From Micromonospora parastrephiae (GTDB lineage: Bacteria; Actinomycetota; Actinomycetes; Mycobacteriales; Micromonosporaceae), in assembly GCF_016802865.1 (NCBI RefSeq), contig NZ_JAEVHM010000025.1:1-47708 (forward strand): a DNA stretch of 47,708 nucleotides. The letters run 5' to 3'. A program made the translations under genes and the position numbers. Below the pieces are notes generated by a model. That model worked only from the letters and a program-made list of their open reading frames with translations, made no database searches and was not told the origin of the DNA. Below are positions 8,399 through 17,577 of this stretch, piece after piece (position 1 is the stretch's first letter; each line of letters starts with the position of its first letter).

Positions 8399-9731
8399 TC
8401 ACGCCGGTCGTGCCCCGGCCCGCTCCCGGTCCCACTGGGCGCGGTGCGTGGCGAGCAGCCGCCCGGCGTCGGCCGCCGCGTCGGGCTCCACTGGTTCCCG
8501 TGCCCACCTGTCGAGGACCTGTGTCATGCCGTCGACGAGGTGCCGGCCGACAGGGGTGAGGCGTGGTTGCGCGGCAAGCACCCGCACTGTCTCTCCGGCG
8601 GCTCGGGTCCACCTGACGAACTCGACCTCGGCATGGTGACGGGCCGCCCGGTCCCGCTCGACGAGCCGCTGTCGACGCCAGAACCCGGCCACCCCCAGGT
8701 GGGCGTACGCGCCGTGCAGGAGGCCCTCCAGCGGGCGGGGGTCGGGCCGCCACGGCGCGTAGAACGGCTCGTCGGGGCCGGGCTCCACCAGCGCGAACAG
8801 GTCGGTCAGCGCGGCCAGCTTCAGGTGTTGGATCTCGTGGGCCAGGGTGACCGCCGCGGAGCGGGAGTCCGGCGGCAGGGACATCGCCACCGCGCCGAAG
8901 CCGTGGTGGAACGTGCCGCTGCGGACTCCGGCCCGCGGCGTGGCGAGCGGCACCAGCGCGCGCAGCGCCACCGACACCTCCTCGGCGACCGTCCGGTGCT
9001 CGTCGGCGAGCAGGCGCCAGGCCCCACGTAGCCGGTGCTGCCACCGGCCCGGATCGCGGACGGAAGCGGCGATCGGATGGGCGCCGACCCCGAGCGCCAC
9101 AGGCACGTGCCGCCACGTGCCGGTGTCCAGCAGCAGCCGCAGTGCCAGGCCGCCATGGGTGGCCCGCAGTTCGGGGAAGGGTCGCCAGCGGTGGTCGGGC
9201 GTGTGGTCGTACCCGATCTCGATCCGCTCCCCGGCGCAGCGCACCTCCGCCCGCCCGCCGGCGCAGCGCACGCGGGCCCGGGTCGCCGTGGGTCGACCCG
9301 CAGGGTGCCCAGGCCGGGCAGGTCCAGCCGGCCCGGCGTGGCCGGGTCGAGCGGCACGTCCAGGTCGCGTCCGCGCGGGCCCGCACCGCCGCGGCGGCGG
9401 CTACCGCCGCGAGCAGACCGGGGTACGCCGCCGCGCGTTCGCCGCGGCTCAGCAGCGACGCGGTGCCGAAGGCCCAGGCTGCCACCGGCGGATGGCCCCA
9501 CGCCGCCCGGCGCTGGTCCTTCTCCAGGCCACCCACCAGCCGGTACGCCGCCTCGACCGCCGCCCGGTCCGGGTGGTCCACCCGGTGGGTGAGGACGACC
9601 AGCGCCCGGATCAGCAGCAGGTTCTTGCTGTGCTGGGCGGCGCGCAGCTGCTCGACGGCGGCCGGCCCGCCTCCGCCCGTGGCGAGGTCGTCGAGGACGC
9701 TCCGGGACAGCCGGTGCCCGGCCGGCGTCAC
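8399..9731 (-). CDS. HExxH-type protein of the Fxs locus, probable peptide hydroxylase (two frameshifts)
   Basis: The motif HEIQH at 8825-8839 (about residue 298), in VTLAHEIQHLKLAALTDL, matches the HExxH domain that accompanies or is fused to FxsB maturases and is described as an alpha-ketoglutarate-dependent peptide beta-hydroxylase. The GTG start at 9731 overlaps the fxsB stop (GTGA), so translation is coupled. Two single-base losses break the frame, one near 9370-9382 and one in the G3 run at 9290-9292. Restoring both gives 444 residues reading RGRDLDVPLDPATPGRLDL and then RVRCAGGRAEVRCAGERIE. Many relatives carry this domain fused to the radical-SAM enzyme; here it is separate. It probably modifies the fxsA product after or with FxsB. 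Confidence 0.75.
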
Positions 9732-10974
9732 CGTCGTACCTTCCGCAGTGCCGTCACGTCCCGCTGCACCGTGCGGCGGATGTGACCGATGAGCCGGTAC
9801 AGGTCGGCGCAGTACACCGACGGGTTGTCGAAGCCGCTGCCGGCGCGCCACCGGTGCGTGTAGAGGCCGCCGCCGCAGACCTGGTGCAGGTCGCAGGCAC
9901 GGCACTGCGCGCAGAGCCCGGCCGCCCCGGCCTGCTGGGCCCGGACGCCGGGCTGGTCGAGGGCGGCGTCGAAGTCGTCCCGGTCGACGTGCAGGCCGGT
10001 GCTCCCGGCGCGGCGTGGGCGGTGCCGAGGGTGTCGTCCATCTCGATCGCCCCGTCGGTCTCCACCACGGCCACGGCGACCGGGCTGACCCCCACGCCGG
10101 CCAGGCGGGAGGAACCGCCCAGCAGAAGCTGGATGATCTCGTCGAAGAGCCGCACCCTGGTCGGTTGCCCGCCGCCGGAATACCACTCGTCGAAGACCGC
10201 GCCCAGCCAGTCCGCGTAGGGGGCCTGCCGTGGATCGGAGGTGCGACCGGCGGGCGGCGCCGACCAGGTGCCGTGCGGTAGCAGGAAGTCCACCACCGGC
10301 GGCCGGTGGGCCAGCAGACCGCGGTAGGTGGTGATCGGATCGTTGCGCAGGTCGACGGTGCACAGCAGACCGTTGAACAACCGCCGGTACGACCCGGTCA
10401 GCCGGTGCAGCGCGGCCTCGACCCGGTGGTGGCTGCCCCGACCGTCCGGCCCCCGCCGGTGCCGGTCGTGCGCCGTGCGGTCCCCGTCGAGGCTGACGCT
10501 GACGCGCACGTCGAGCCGGTCGAACAGGCGCAGGAAGGAGTCGTCCAGGCGGACGCCGTTGGTCTGCACGGTCATCCGCACGGGAACCGGGGCGGCGCCA
10601 CGCCGCAGCAGCTCGACGGCCCGTCCCAAATCGGACACCCCCGCCAACAACGGCTCCCCACCGTGCAGGACGACACTGACCCGGTCCAGTTGGTGCCGGC
10701 GGGCATGCTCGCCGATGCGCTCACCGGTGCGTGCCAGCATCGCCGCCGACATCGTCCGGGGCCTGTTGCGCCAGCGTTGGTCAGCCATCGTGTACACGTA
10801 ACAGTGGTCGCAGGCCAGGTCGCAGCGGCTGTGCAGCTTCACCACGAACTGTCGGAAGGGGACCGGACGCCCCGGCGGCGCGGGACGGACCACCGTGCCG
10901 AGTGCCGGCCGGTGGCCGCCAACGGATCCGGGTATCAAACGCTCCGCCGTCCTGTCGGTCGCCGGTCGGGCCAC
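9728..10974 (-). CDS. fxsB: FxsB-type radical SAM/SPASM cyclophane-forming peptide maturase (one frameshift)
   Basis: Predicted to install a cyclophane cross-link in the FxsA precursor. The radical-SAM cluster motif CxxxCxxC is RCDLACDHCYVY at about residues 48-58. SAM-binding segments follow (VVLHGGEPLLAG, VSLDGDR). The C-terminal SPASM-like cysteines are in LCAQCRACDLHQVCGGGLY. One missing base in the C3 run at 10004-10006 splits the gene; adding it restores DTLGTAHAAPGSTGLHVDRD and a 415-residue protein. The GTG at 10974 is the best available start but has no clear ribosome site. It is divergent from fxsA and coupled to the HExxH gene. Recognition rests on the motif set plus the fxsA and fxsT neighbours. 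Confidence 0.85.
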
Positions 10975-11205
10975 CTACCAGAGTGGAGCATACATCGACA
11001 GATGACGTTCCGGGGGGTCGCCGCTGACCGGCCGGCGCCGGGGTGGACCCGTCGTACCTGGTCCCGCCGCCGTCCGGGTGTCCGCAGCAGGAGCGGCGCA
11101 CGGTTATCATGAGGACACTCAGCGGATCTGGCCACCGGTCAATGTCTGGCCCGGCGGTGGGGCCGAGCGGGCGCGGCGCGACACGGAGACAGGCGGTGGT
11201 CGGGG
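10975..11205. promoter_or_regulatory. Divergent fxsB/fxsA promoter region
   Basis: This 231-bp gap separates the two arms of the Fxs locus and must hold both promoters. It carries a relatively AT-rich patch (AGCATACATCGACAGATG around 10987) nearest fxsB. I see no convincing palindrome or paired -35/-10 boxes. Confidence 0.4.
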
Positions 11206-11385
11206 ATGGACACCGGAGAGGACGACCTCCGTTCGGAGCTGATCGACCTGACCGAACTTGACCTGGCCGAGCTGGACGCCCTCCCGAGCGGTGTCCTCGT
11301 CGCCGCGCTGGGGCGGCTCGACCGCCGTGCCGTCGCAGGTGACCAGTACGCAGGCTTCGAAAGCGCCCTCGATGGCGACGACTGA
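11206..11385 (+). CDS. fxsA: FxSxx-type RiPP precursor peptide FxsA (variant C-terminus)
   Basis: A 59-residue acidic peptide starting MDTGEDDLRSELIDLTEL and ending YAGFESALDGDD. The amphipathic, Leu/Asp-rich leader and the FESAL element near the C-terminus match the FxSxx-COOH precursor family, whose FxS residues are the cyclophane site made by FxsB. In the family the motif normally ends the protein; here four more residues (DGDD) follow. The ATG at 11206 follows a G-rich stretch. It lies between divergent fxsB and fxsT, which supports the call. Whether the tail is a true variant, a removed follower or the result of a sequence error is open. Confidence 0.8.
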   Translation: MDTGEDDLRSELIDLTELDLAELDALPSGVLVAALGRLDRRAVAGDQYAGFESALDGDD

Positions 11386-11445
11386 CCCCACGGGCGCCGC
11401 GGCGACGCCGGCGACCCGCATCACCGCCCGGGCCGGGGGAGACCG

Positions 11446-14400
11446 ATGAAGATCAGCAGGGATGAGACAGCGGGTGTCGCCACGATCGTCTCGTTCGTGT
11501 CGCCCGCCGACGACACCGGCCGCAGCAGCGCGGTGGCCAACGTCGCCTGGATCCTCGCCGGCAACGGCAAGAAGGTGCTCGCCGTCGACTGGTGCCCGAA
11601 GACCCCCCGGGTCCACGACTTCCTGCGCCCGGTCCAGGTGGACGCCGTCGCGGCGGCCCCGGCACTGGGCGACGACCTCGCCGCCGTGCTCACCCCCGCG
11701 TCGGACGCGCCGCCGGTGCCGCCCGCGACGGTGATCGCACCGGCCGCGCCCGAGCAGGGCACCCTCTACCGGTACGCGGTGTCCGGCTCGGCCGCCACGT
11801 TCAGCATGGTCGGTCTCGGCGCCACCGCCGGCGGGCTGCCCACCGGTGATGCCGCCCGGATCCGGCAGTTGCTCCAGCAGACCGACTACGACTACGTCCT
11901 CATCGACGCACCGGTGGATCTGAGCGCCCCGGGGATCACCCACAGCGCGGTGCTCAGCGACGTCGCGGTGGTCTTCATGCCACCCCGTCGGCTGTCCGTG
12001 CAGCACGCCGCGGGGCTCGCCAAGGAGTTGCAGCAGCGGGCCACCGGCGGGATCCGGGTGCTCGCAGCGCCAACCCTGCACGAGGTCCTTGACCCGGGGC
12101 ACGGCGGGTCCCGGGACTACGTCCGGCAGTCCTTCGCCTGGCTGCTGGAGAAGCCGGCCGGCGACGCCCCCGGCCCCGCGTCGACGGGGATCGTGGAGGT
12201 GCCGGCGCACAACTACGACACCTTCGACGACGTGCTGTCCGTGCTCGCCGACGACCCGAACGACGCGAACAGCCCGCTGGCCGCGTACGAGCGGATCACC
12301 GAGTGGATCACCGGGGGTGAGGTCACCCGCGCGGCGCCGGTGCCGGACCCGATCCGACGGCGTTACCGGCGCGCCGTGCTGCTGGAGCCGGCGGAGAACC
12401 TCGGCGACATCGCCGTGGCGTACGACCCGGTCGACCGGCCCTGGGCGGACTGGATCGGCGGGCAGTTGCGCCGCGCCGGAGTCCGGTCCCACCTGCGGGC
12501 GGTACGCCCCGGCGCGAAGCCCGTCTTCGGGCCGGACACCACCGTGCTGGCGGTCCTCTCGCCGGATCTCGCCGAGACGGCCGGGACGGATCTGGCCGGC
12601 CTGCGTCCGGACTCCGCCGATGTCTCGGCGGAGGTGCTCGGCGTGCTGGTGGCCGGCGAGGCGTGGCGGGAGCCGTCCAGCCCCGAGCGGGTCGTCGACC
12701 TGCGCGCCGCCGACGCCGTCCGGGCGCAGTCGTTGCTGCTGAGCCAGCTCGGCCTGATCGCCCCCGCGCAACCCGCCGGGGACCTGCGCAACGTGCCCCG
12801 CTTCCCGGCGGATCCCGACCGGCGGGTGCGGTTCAACGTGCCTCCCCGCAACCCGTCGTTCGTCGGCCGCGACGACTATCTGGAGCGGCTGCGCGACCAC
12901 CTCACCAGCGAGGACGGCCCGGTGACCCTCACCGGCGGGGCGGGGGTCGGCAAGAGCGAGCTGGCCCGCGAGTTCGCCCACCGGTTCGCCTACGACTACG
13001 ACGTGGTCTGGTGGATCCCCGCCCAGGACCGGGAGACCGTGCAGACCGGGCTCGGCGCGCTCGCCGACGAGATCAAGGCGGTGGACAGCACCGGGGCGGC
13101 GGAGGCGGCCCTGAAGGCGCTCGCCGCGGCCGACGGCGCCTTCCAGCGCTGGCTGCTGATCTACGACAACGCCGACGATGCCGACGTGCTGACCGGCCTC
13201 TGGCCGCAGGACGGCGCGGGGCACGTCCTGATCACCTCCCGGGACGACGGCTCCTCCGGGCTGCCGTCTCCACTGGAGGTCGCCGCCCTGACCGGCGACG
13301 AGAGCGTGGCGATGCTGCGCCGGGTGCTCGGCATCAGCACCGAGGACGCCCGGGCGATCGCGGTGGCGCTGGAGCACCTGCCGCTGGCCCTGCGCCTGGC
13401 GACGGCCTGGATGCGGCAGCGCGCCCTGGGGTTGGAGCGCGGCGGCGTGCCCAGCCTGGAGGCGGTGGGCCAGAGTGTCCGGGAGCTACTGGCCGCGCTG
13501 GAACGGCAGTCCGACGAGGATCTCGGGGAGAGCATTCCCGGATCGCACACGTCCAGCGTGGCCCGGGTCCTGCGGATCACGCTGGAGGCGCTGCGTGCCA
13601 CCCCCTTCGGGGAGTTGGCCATCCGGCTGGCCGAGCTGAGCGCGTTCCTGTCCCCGGAGGGCATCGGGCTACCACTGCTGCGGTCCACGTCGATGCTGAC
13701 CCAGCTCGCCGCGGCGTCCGGCAGGGACGCGGACGAGCTGCTGCTCGACGCCGGTGAGGTGGACCTCGTCCTCACTGTCGGTGCGCGCTTCGCGCTCTAC
13801 GACGTCGACTGGGGGCACGGGTCGGCGCTGCGGATGCACCGCGCCATCCAGGTGCTGCTCCGAGGGGCTATCCCCGAGCCCGAGCGGTGCGAGCGGCACC
13901 GGCAGGTCCTGCGGGGCCTCGCCGGCTACGCCCCGACCGATCCGGAGGCCGACGACACCCGCTACGCCGACGTCTTCGACGAGCTGCAGCAGCACCTCGT
14001 CCCCTCGGGTGCGCCGGAGTCCGACGACCTGCGGGTCCGGCACTGGGTCGTCAAGCAGGTGCGCCACCTGTACCTGTCCAACGACAGCGATGCCTGGCGC
14101 TCCGCGCTGCTGCTGGCCTCGGCGGCCTGCGAGCGGTGGGACGGTGGCGACGAGATCGACCAGTTGACCATGCGGCTGTTCGCCCAGGCCGCGAATCTGC
14201 ACCGGGCGCTGGGCAACTACCAGGAGGCGTTGCGGCTGGACGAGCGGGTGCTCAGCGAGCAGCGCCGCCGCTACGGCCTGCGCCACTTCCGTACCCTGGT
14301 CGCCGGCCGGGGTCGCGGCGGTGACCTGCGCGGTCTGGGTCGATTCGAGGACGCCCTGGTCGAGGACCAGGCCACCTTCAAGGGTTTCCGTGAGCTGGTC

Positions 14401-15279
14401 GGCGACGACCACCCGAACACGCGGATGGCGGTGAACAACCTCGGCATCTCGTTCCTGCTGACCGGTGACGCACCGGAGGCGCTGCGACTGGCCCGTCTGG
14501 AGCGGGATCGCCGGATGCTGCTGTTCGGCCCGGAGGACCCGCGGACCTGGCGGGCGTCGTGCCAGGTCGGCACGTGCGAGCGGGAGGTCGGCGAGTACGA
14601 GCTGTCGCTGGCCACCCTGCGCGAGGCCCTCGCCCGCATTCACGAGCTGCCCACCGGCAGCCTCCTCGACGAGCTGCGGGTCAACCGCAGCCTCGCCGTC
14701 ACCGAGCGCCGCCTCGGTTTGACCATTCCGGCCAAGAAGCGCAGCGCGGAGACGTACAGCGGCTATGTCAAGAACCTCGGCGAGGACCACCCGCTCACCC
14801 GGGGCAGCCTGCTCAGCCTGGCGGCCGACTACTACCGGGCCGGCGACGCCGGGATCGCCGTGAAGAGCGCCATGCGCTGCCTGCGCGGCTACGAGCGGAA
14901 ACTGGCGGCGGGGCACCCCTTCACCGCGGTCTGCTCGGTCAACCTGGGCCTGTTCCAGCGCGGTATGAGGGAGTTCGACCAGGCCGTCTGGTACGGCGAG
15001 CGCGGCCTGCGCTCGCTGCGGTCGAAGCTTGGCGACGCGCACCCGTGGACGTTGGCGGCGACGACCGCCCAGGCCGGCCACCTGGCCGCCCGTGGCGACC
15101 TGGACACCGCGCTGTCGACCCAGGAGGAGGGGCACGCGACCGCCCTGGGTTACCTGGGCCGCGCCCACCCGGTCACCCGGGACGCCGCCGCCAACCTCGC
15201 GGCGATCCGCGCGTTGCGGGACGGGACCCCGGGCGCCGCCACGCTGACCGACGCCGACATCGATGTGCCGCAGAGCTGA
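11446..15279 (+). CDS. fxsT: FxsT: ParA-like / TIR / NB-ARC / TPR protein of the Fxs system
   Basis: A 1277-residue signalling STAND protein, intact in one frame. Residues 1-270 resemble a MinD/ParA ATPase, but the P-loop reads SPADDTGRSSAVAN, lacking the GKT lysine, so it is probably inactive. Residues about 304-440 are a TIR-like domain (DIAVAYDPVDRPWADWIGGQ). An NB-ARC ATPase follows: NPSFVGRDDYLERL, Walker A GGAGVGKSELA (about 497), Walker B LLIYDNADD (about 569), and a winged-helix region. From about 900 to 1250 there are tetratricopeptide repeats (LGNYQEALRLDERVL, GDAPEALRLARL). The ATG at 11446 has GGGGGAG in front. Such architectures sense a ligand through the TPRs and oligomerise; the trigger may be the matured FxsA peptide, which is inference. 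Confidence 0.88.
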   Translation: MKISRDETAGVATIVSFVSPADDTGRSSAVANVAWILAGNGKKVLAVDWCPKTPRVHDFLRPVQVDAVAAAPALGDDLAAVLTPASDAPPVPPATVIAPAAPEQGTLYRYAVSGSAATFSMVGLGATAGGLPTGDAARIRQLLQQTDYDYVLIDAPVDLSAPGITHSAVLSDVAVVFMPPRRLSVQHAAGLAKELQQRATGGIRVLAAPTLHEVLDPGHGGSRDYVRQSFAWLLEKPAGDAPGPASTGIVEVPAHNYDTFDDVLSVLADDPNDANSPLAAYERITEWITGGEVTRAAPVPDPIRRRYRRAVLLEPAENLGDIAVAYDPVDRPWADWIGGQLRRAGVRSHLRAVRPGAKPVFGPDTTVLAVLSPDLAETAGTDLAGLRPDSADVSAEVLGVLVAGEAWREPSSPERVVDLRAADAVRAQSLLLSQLGLIAPAQPAGDLRNVPRFPADPDRRVRFNVPPRNPSFVGRDDYLERLRDHLTSEDGPVTLTGGAGVGKSELAREFAHRFAYDYDVVWWIPAQDRETVQTGLGALADEIKAVDSTGAAEAALKALAAADGAFQRWLLIYDNADDADVLTGLWPQDGAGHVLITSRDDGSSGLPSPLEVAALTGDESVAMLRRVLGISTEDARAIAVALEHLPLALRLATAWMRQRALGLERGGVPSLEAVGQSVRELLAALERQSDEDLGESIPGSHTSSVARVLRITLEALRATPFGELAIRLAELSAFLSPEGIGLPLLRSTSMLTQLAAASGRDADELLLDAGEVDLVLTVGARFALYDVDWGHGSALRMHRAIQVLLRGAIPEPERCERHRQVLRGLAGYAPTDPEADDTRYADVFDELQQHLVPSGAPESDDLRVRHWVVKQVRHLYLSNDSDAWRSALLLASAACERWDGGDEIDQLTMRLFAQAANLHRALGNYQEALRLDERVLSEQRRRYGLRHFRTLVAGRGRGGDLRGLGRFEDALVEDQATFKGFRELVGDDHPNTRMAVNNLGISFLLTGDAPEALRLARLERDRRMLLFGPEDPRTWRASCQVGTCEREVGEYELSLATLREALARIHELPTGSLLDELRVNRSLAVTERRLGLTIPAKKRSAETYSGYVKNLGEDHPLTRGSLLSLAADYYRAGDAGIAVKSAMRCLRGYERKLAAGHPFTAVCSVNLGLFQRGMREFDQAVWYGERGLRSLRSKLGDAHPWTLAATTAQAGHLAARGDLDTALSTQEEGHATALGYLGRAHPVTRDAAANLAAIRALRDGTPGAATLTDADIDVPQS

Positions 15280-15291
15280 GGGAGTGACCTG

Positions 15292-16291
15292 GTGACGGAT
15301 CCGGAGCTGCACGACGCCGTGGTCGAGGAGACGGCCGAGCAGGACGTCCCGGGCTTCCTGAAGAAGCGGGACCTCTGCCGAGGGTTGCTGCTCAGCGGCT
15401 GCGGCGTCTACCACGTCGCCCACTACACCACCGGGGTGCTCGATTTCGCGCTGGACCTGTTCGCTCACCCGTCGGCCCCGCCGTCCGAGGACGAGGCGGA
15501 CCCGTCGCAGCGCCGCGAGGCGTACCGCCGGGTCGGCGCGCAACTGGTGTACCGGGTCAGCGAGCTGCACCGCCGGCTGGGGGAGTTGCACACGGGTGCG
15601 CTGATCCGGACGGTCGTGCAGACCCGCACGGGTCTCGTCTTCTGCAACTCGGTGGTCGGCAACGAGCACGTGGTCGGCTTCGGCGCCGTAGCGGGAGCGG
15701 ACGCCGAGCCGGTGGCCGATCCGAGCCGGGTCAGCGTCGTCGACCGCGCGGCCGCGCAACTCGCCACCGACCTGCGCCGACTGCTGCGGCAGCGGTCGCA
15801 GAACCCCGGCGGCTGGGAGGCGGACACCGACGGTGAGCCGACACCGGCCCCCACGTCCGGGGAGGAGTTCCGGCCCTACGTGACCGGGTCACCCTCGCCC
15901 GACGGGACGCTCACGGCGGCGTTGCGCCCGCAGGGACTGCACTACCTGAGCCACCACCGGATGGGTGACCAGGAGTGGGCGGTCGACATCCTCGACCATC
16001 CCGACCTGGACCCGTTCTTCAACCGGGGGGTCACAGTGGTCGATCGGCGGGACCGCTACCAGCGCCTCGCCGGTGACCTGTCGCTGCTGGCCCTGCAGGT
16101 GGGTCGGGACCTGCGTCGGGCCGTCGCCGGGAACGTCACCCGGCTGGTGCTCGACGTGGAGATGGGCGCGGTCTTCTACTACCGGCTCTCCCCGGACGAC
16201 TACCTGGTGGGCGTCACCCTCAGCCAGGACTCGGTCGCCCGCGCCGACCAGGAAATGGCGACGGTGGCCCGACGGCTCACGCGCGGCCTGA
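15292..16291 (+). CDS. Fxs-linked protein with two roadblock/LC7-like domains
   Basis: Starts with GTG at 15292, 12 bp after fxsT, behind GAGGGAG. Two halves resemble each other: residues about 25-150 (LVYRVSELHRRLGELHTGALIRTVVQ, then VGNEHVVGFGAV) and about 200-330 (LSLLALQVGRDLRRAVAG, then YYRLSPDDYLVGVTL). The pattern of a helix followed by beta strands with a glycine-rich turn is like roadblock/LC7 modules that scaffold small GTPases. This fold call is tentative. No stop occurs in this frame until 16854, deep inside the next gene, but coding character fades at about 16290, where TGA lies in the +1 frame (16289-16291). A small indel near the end is likely, so the end given is an estimate. 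No known function. Confidence 0.6.
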
Positions 16292-16384
16292 ATTGTCGCG
16301 AGGATTCACGTGGTTCGCGATTGAGGTGGTTGGCCGGCGCCGATATCCTCACCTCGGATCAACGAGGTTCGACGCGTCGGTTGG

Positions 16385-17562
16385 GTGGCCGTGACCGTAC
16401 TGGCGAGATCAGCGGCCGTGGTCGCCGCCGCCCTGGCCGGGCTGATCGTGGCCTGGGCCGGCGACGTGGACGGGCTCGAACGAGCGCCCACGTACCTCCT
16501 GCTCGCCTCGGTGCTGCTGGCGGTGGGCCTGGTCGGGAGCACCCGGGACATCAGCCTCGCCGACGTTCGCGCCCACCTGGGCACCCTGCTGCTGGCCGTC
16601 ACCCTCGGCGTGGTCGCCAAGGCCGCGCTCATCGCCGGGGTGATGGTGCTGGCCTTCCGCGATCCCGCGTTCCTGGTCCTCGGCGTGGCCGTCGCCCAGA
16701 TCGACCCGCTCGCGGTGGCCGCGATGAGCCGCCCCGACCGCACCTCCGCCCGGGCGCGCTCCATCCTGTCCATCTGGGCGTCCTTCGACGATCCGATCAC
16801 CGTGCTGCTGACCGTCTACGTCTCCGCGTTCGCTCTGGATCTCAGCGGAGGTGACGGCGGCGCGCTCGCCGGCGCGATCAGCGACCGGCCCCTGGATCTG
16901 CTGGTCGACCTGCTCGCCAACGTGGCCTTCGCCGCGGGCGCCTGGCTGCTGTGGCGGCTGCTACGCGCCGTCGGCCTCCGCGAGGACGGACCCCGCCCCC
17001 GGCTCCGTTCGGCGCTCAACTGGCTGGCCGTGGCGGTGCTGATCGCGCTGGTCCTCTTCGCCGCCTGGCAGTTCCTCATGCTCGGCCTGGCGATCGCCGG
17101 GCTGTTCTTCCGGCCCCGGCTCGGCCCCGTCGTCGGCCGGTCCACGCAGGCGGCGTACCTGGTCGCCACGTTCCTGCTCGGGCTGCTGCTCGTCAACGGC
17201 GTCGACGTCGTGCCCGGCGTGGTGCTCGGGCTGGCGGCGGTGGCGGCGCAACTGGTGGTGTCGGTGCCGATCACCCGTGGCCTGCCCGCGGCCGACCGGC
17301 GCTACCTCGCCTGGGGGCAGCAGAACGGCATCACCGCGGTGATCCTCGCCCTCGTCCTCGAACGGGACTTCCCCGGCACGGTGGGGATCGTGGCGACGGC
17401 GATCGTGGTCATCAACGTCATCCACGCCCTGGCCACGGCGGTGCTCGACCGGCGTCGCCCCGGCGGTCCGGGGAACGCAACGCCCCCGCCGGACGCCGAC
17501 CCGACCGGGCGCCCCGCATGCGCGAGGTCCCGCCGGCGCGCACCCTGGAACCGGAACGCTGA
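16385..17562 (+). CDS. Cation/proton antiporter, CPA family (one frameshift)
   Basis: An integral membrane protein with about 11-12 hydrophobic segments, expected to exchange Na+ or K+ for H+. Typical CPA features are VAQIDPLAVAAM (the TDP-like unwound helix) and IWASFDDPITVLL (the ND/DD ion-site position). The GTG at 16385 is used; the AT-richer gap before it probably carries the promoter. A base is missing in the C4 run at 17512-17515. Restoring it gives the tail RMREVPPARTLEPER and 392 residues, ending 15 bp before the convergent AAA gene. It lies between the Fxs genes and the AAA/RyR/SLOG genes and may belong to either, or to neither. Confidence 0.8.
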
Positions 17563-17577
17563 ACCCGGCCGGAGCCC

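Noticed and set aside
11119..15759. Large minus-strand frames opposite fxsT
   Set aside because: Pro/Arg/Gly/His-rich shadow translations. The plus strand carries clear ParA, NB-ARC and TPR motifs.
15292..16854. Roadblock-like protein continuing to 16854
   Set aside because: After about 16290 the frame becomes Arg/Gly-rich and from 16385 overlaps the antiporter gene, which has clear transmembrane and ion-site sequence in its own frame.
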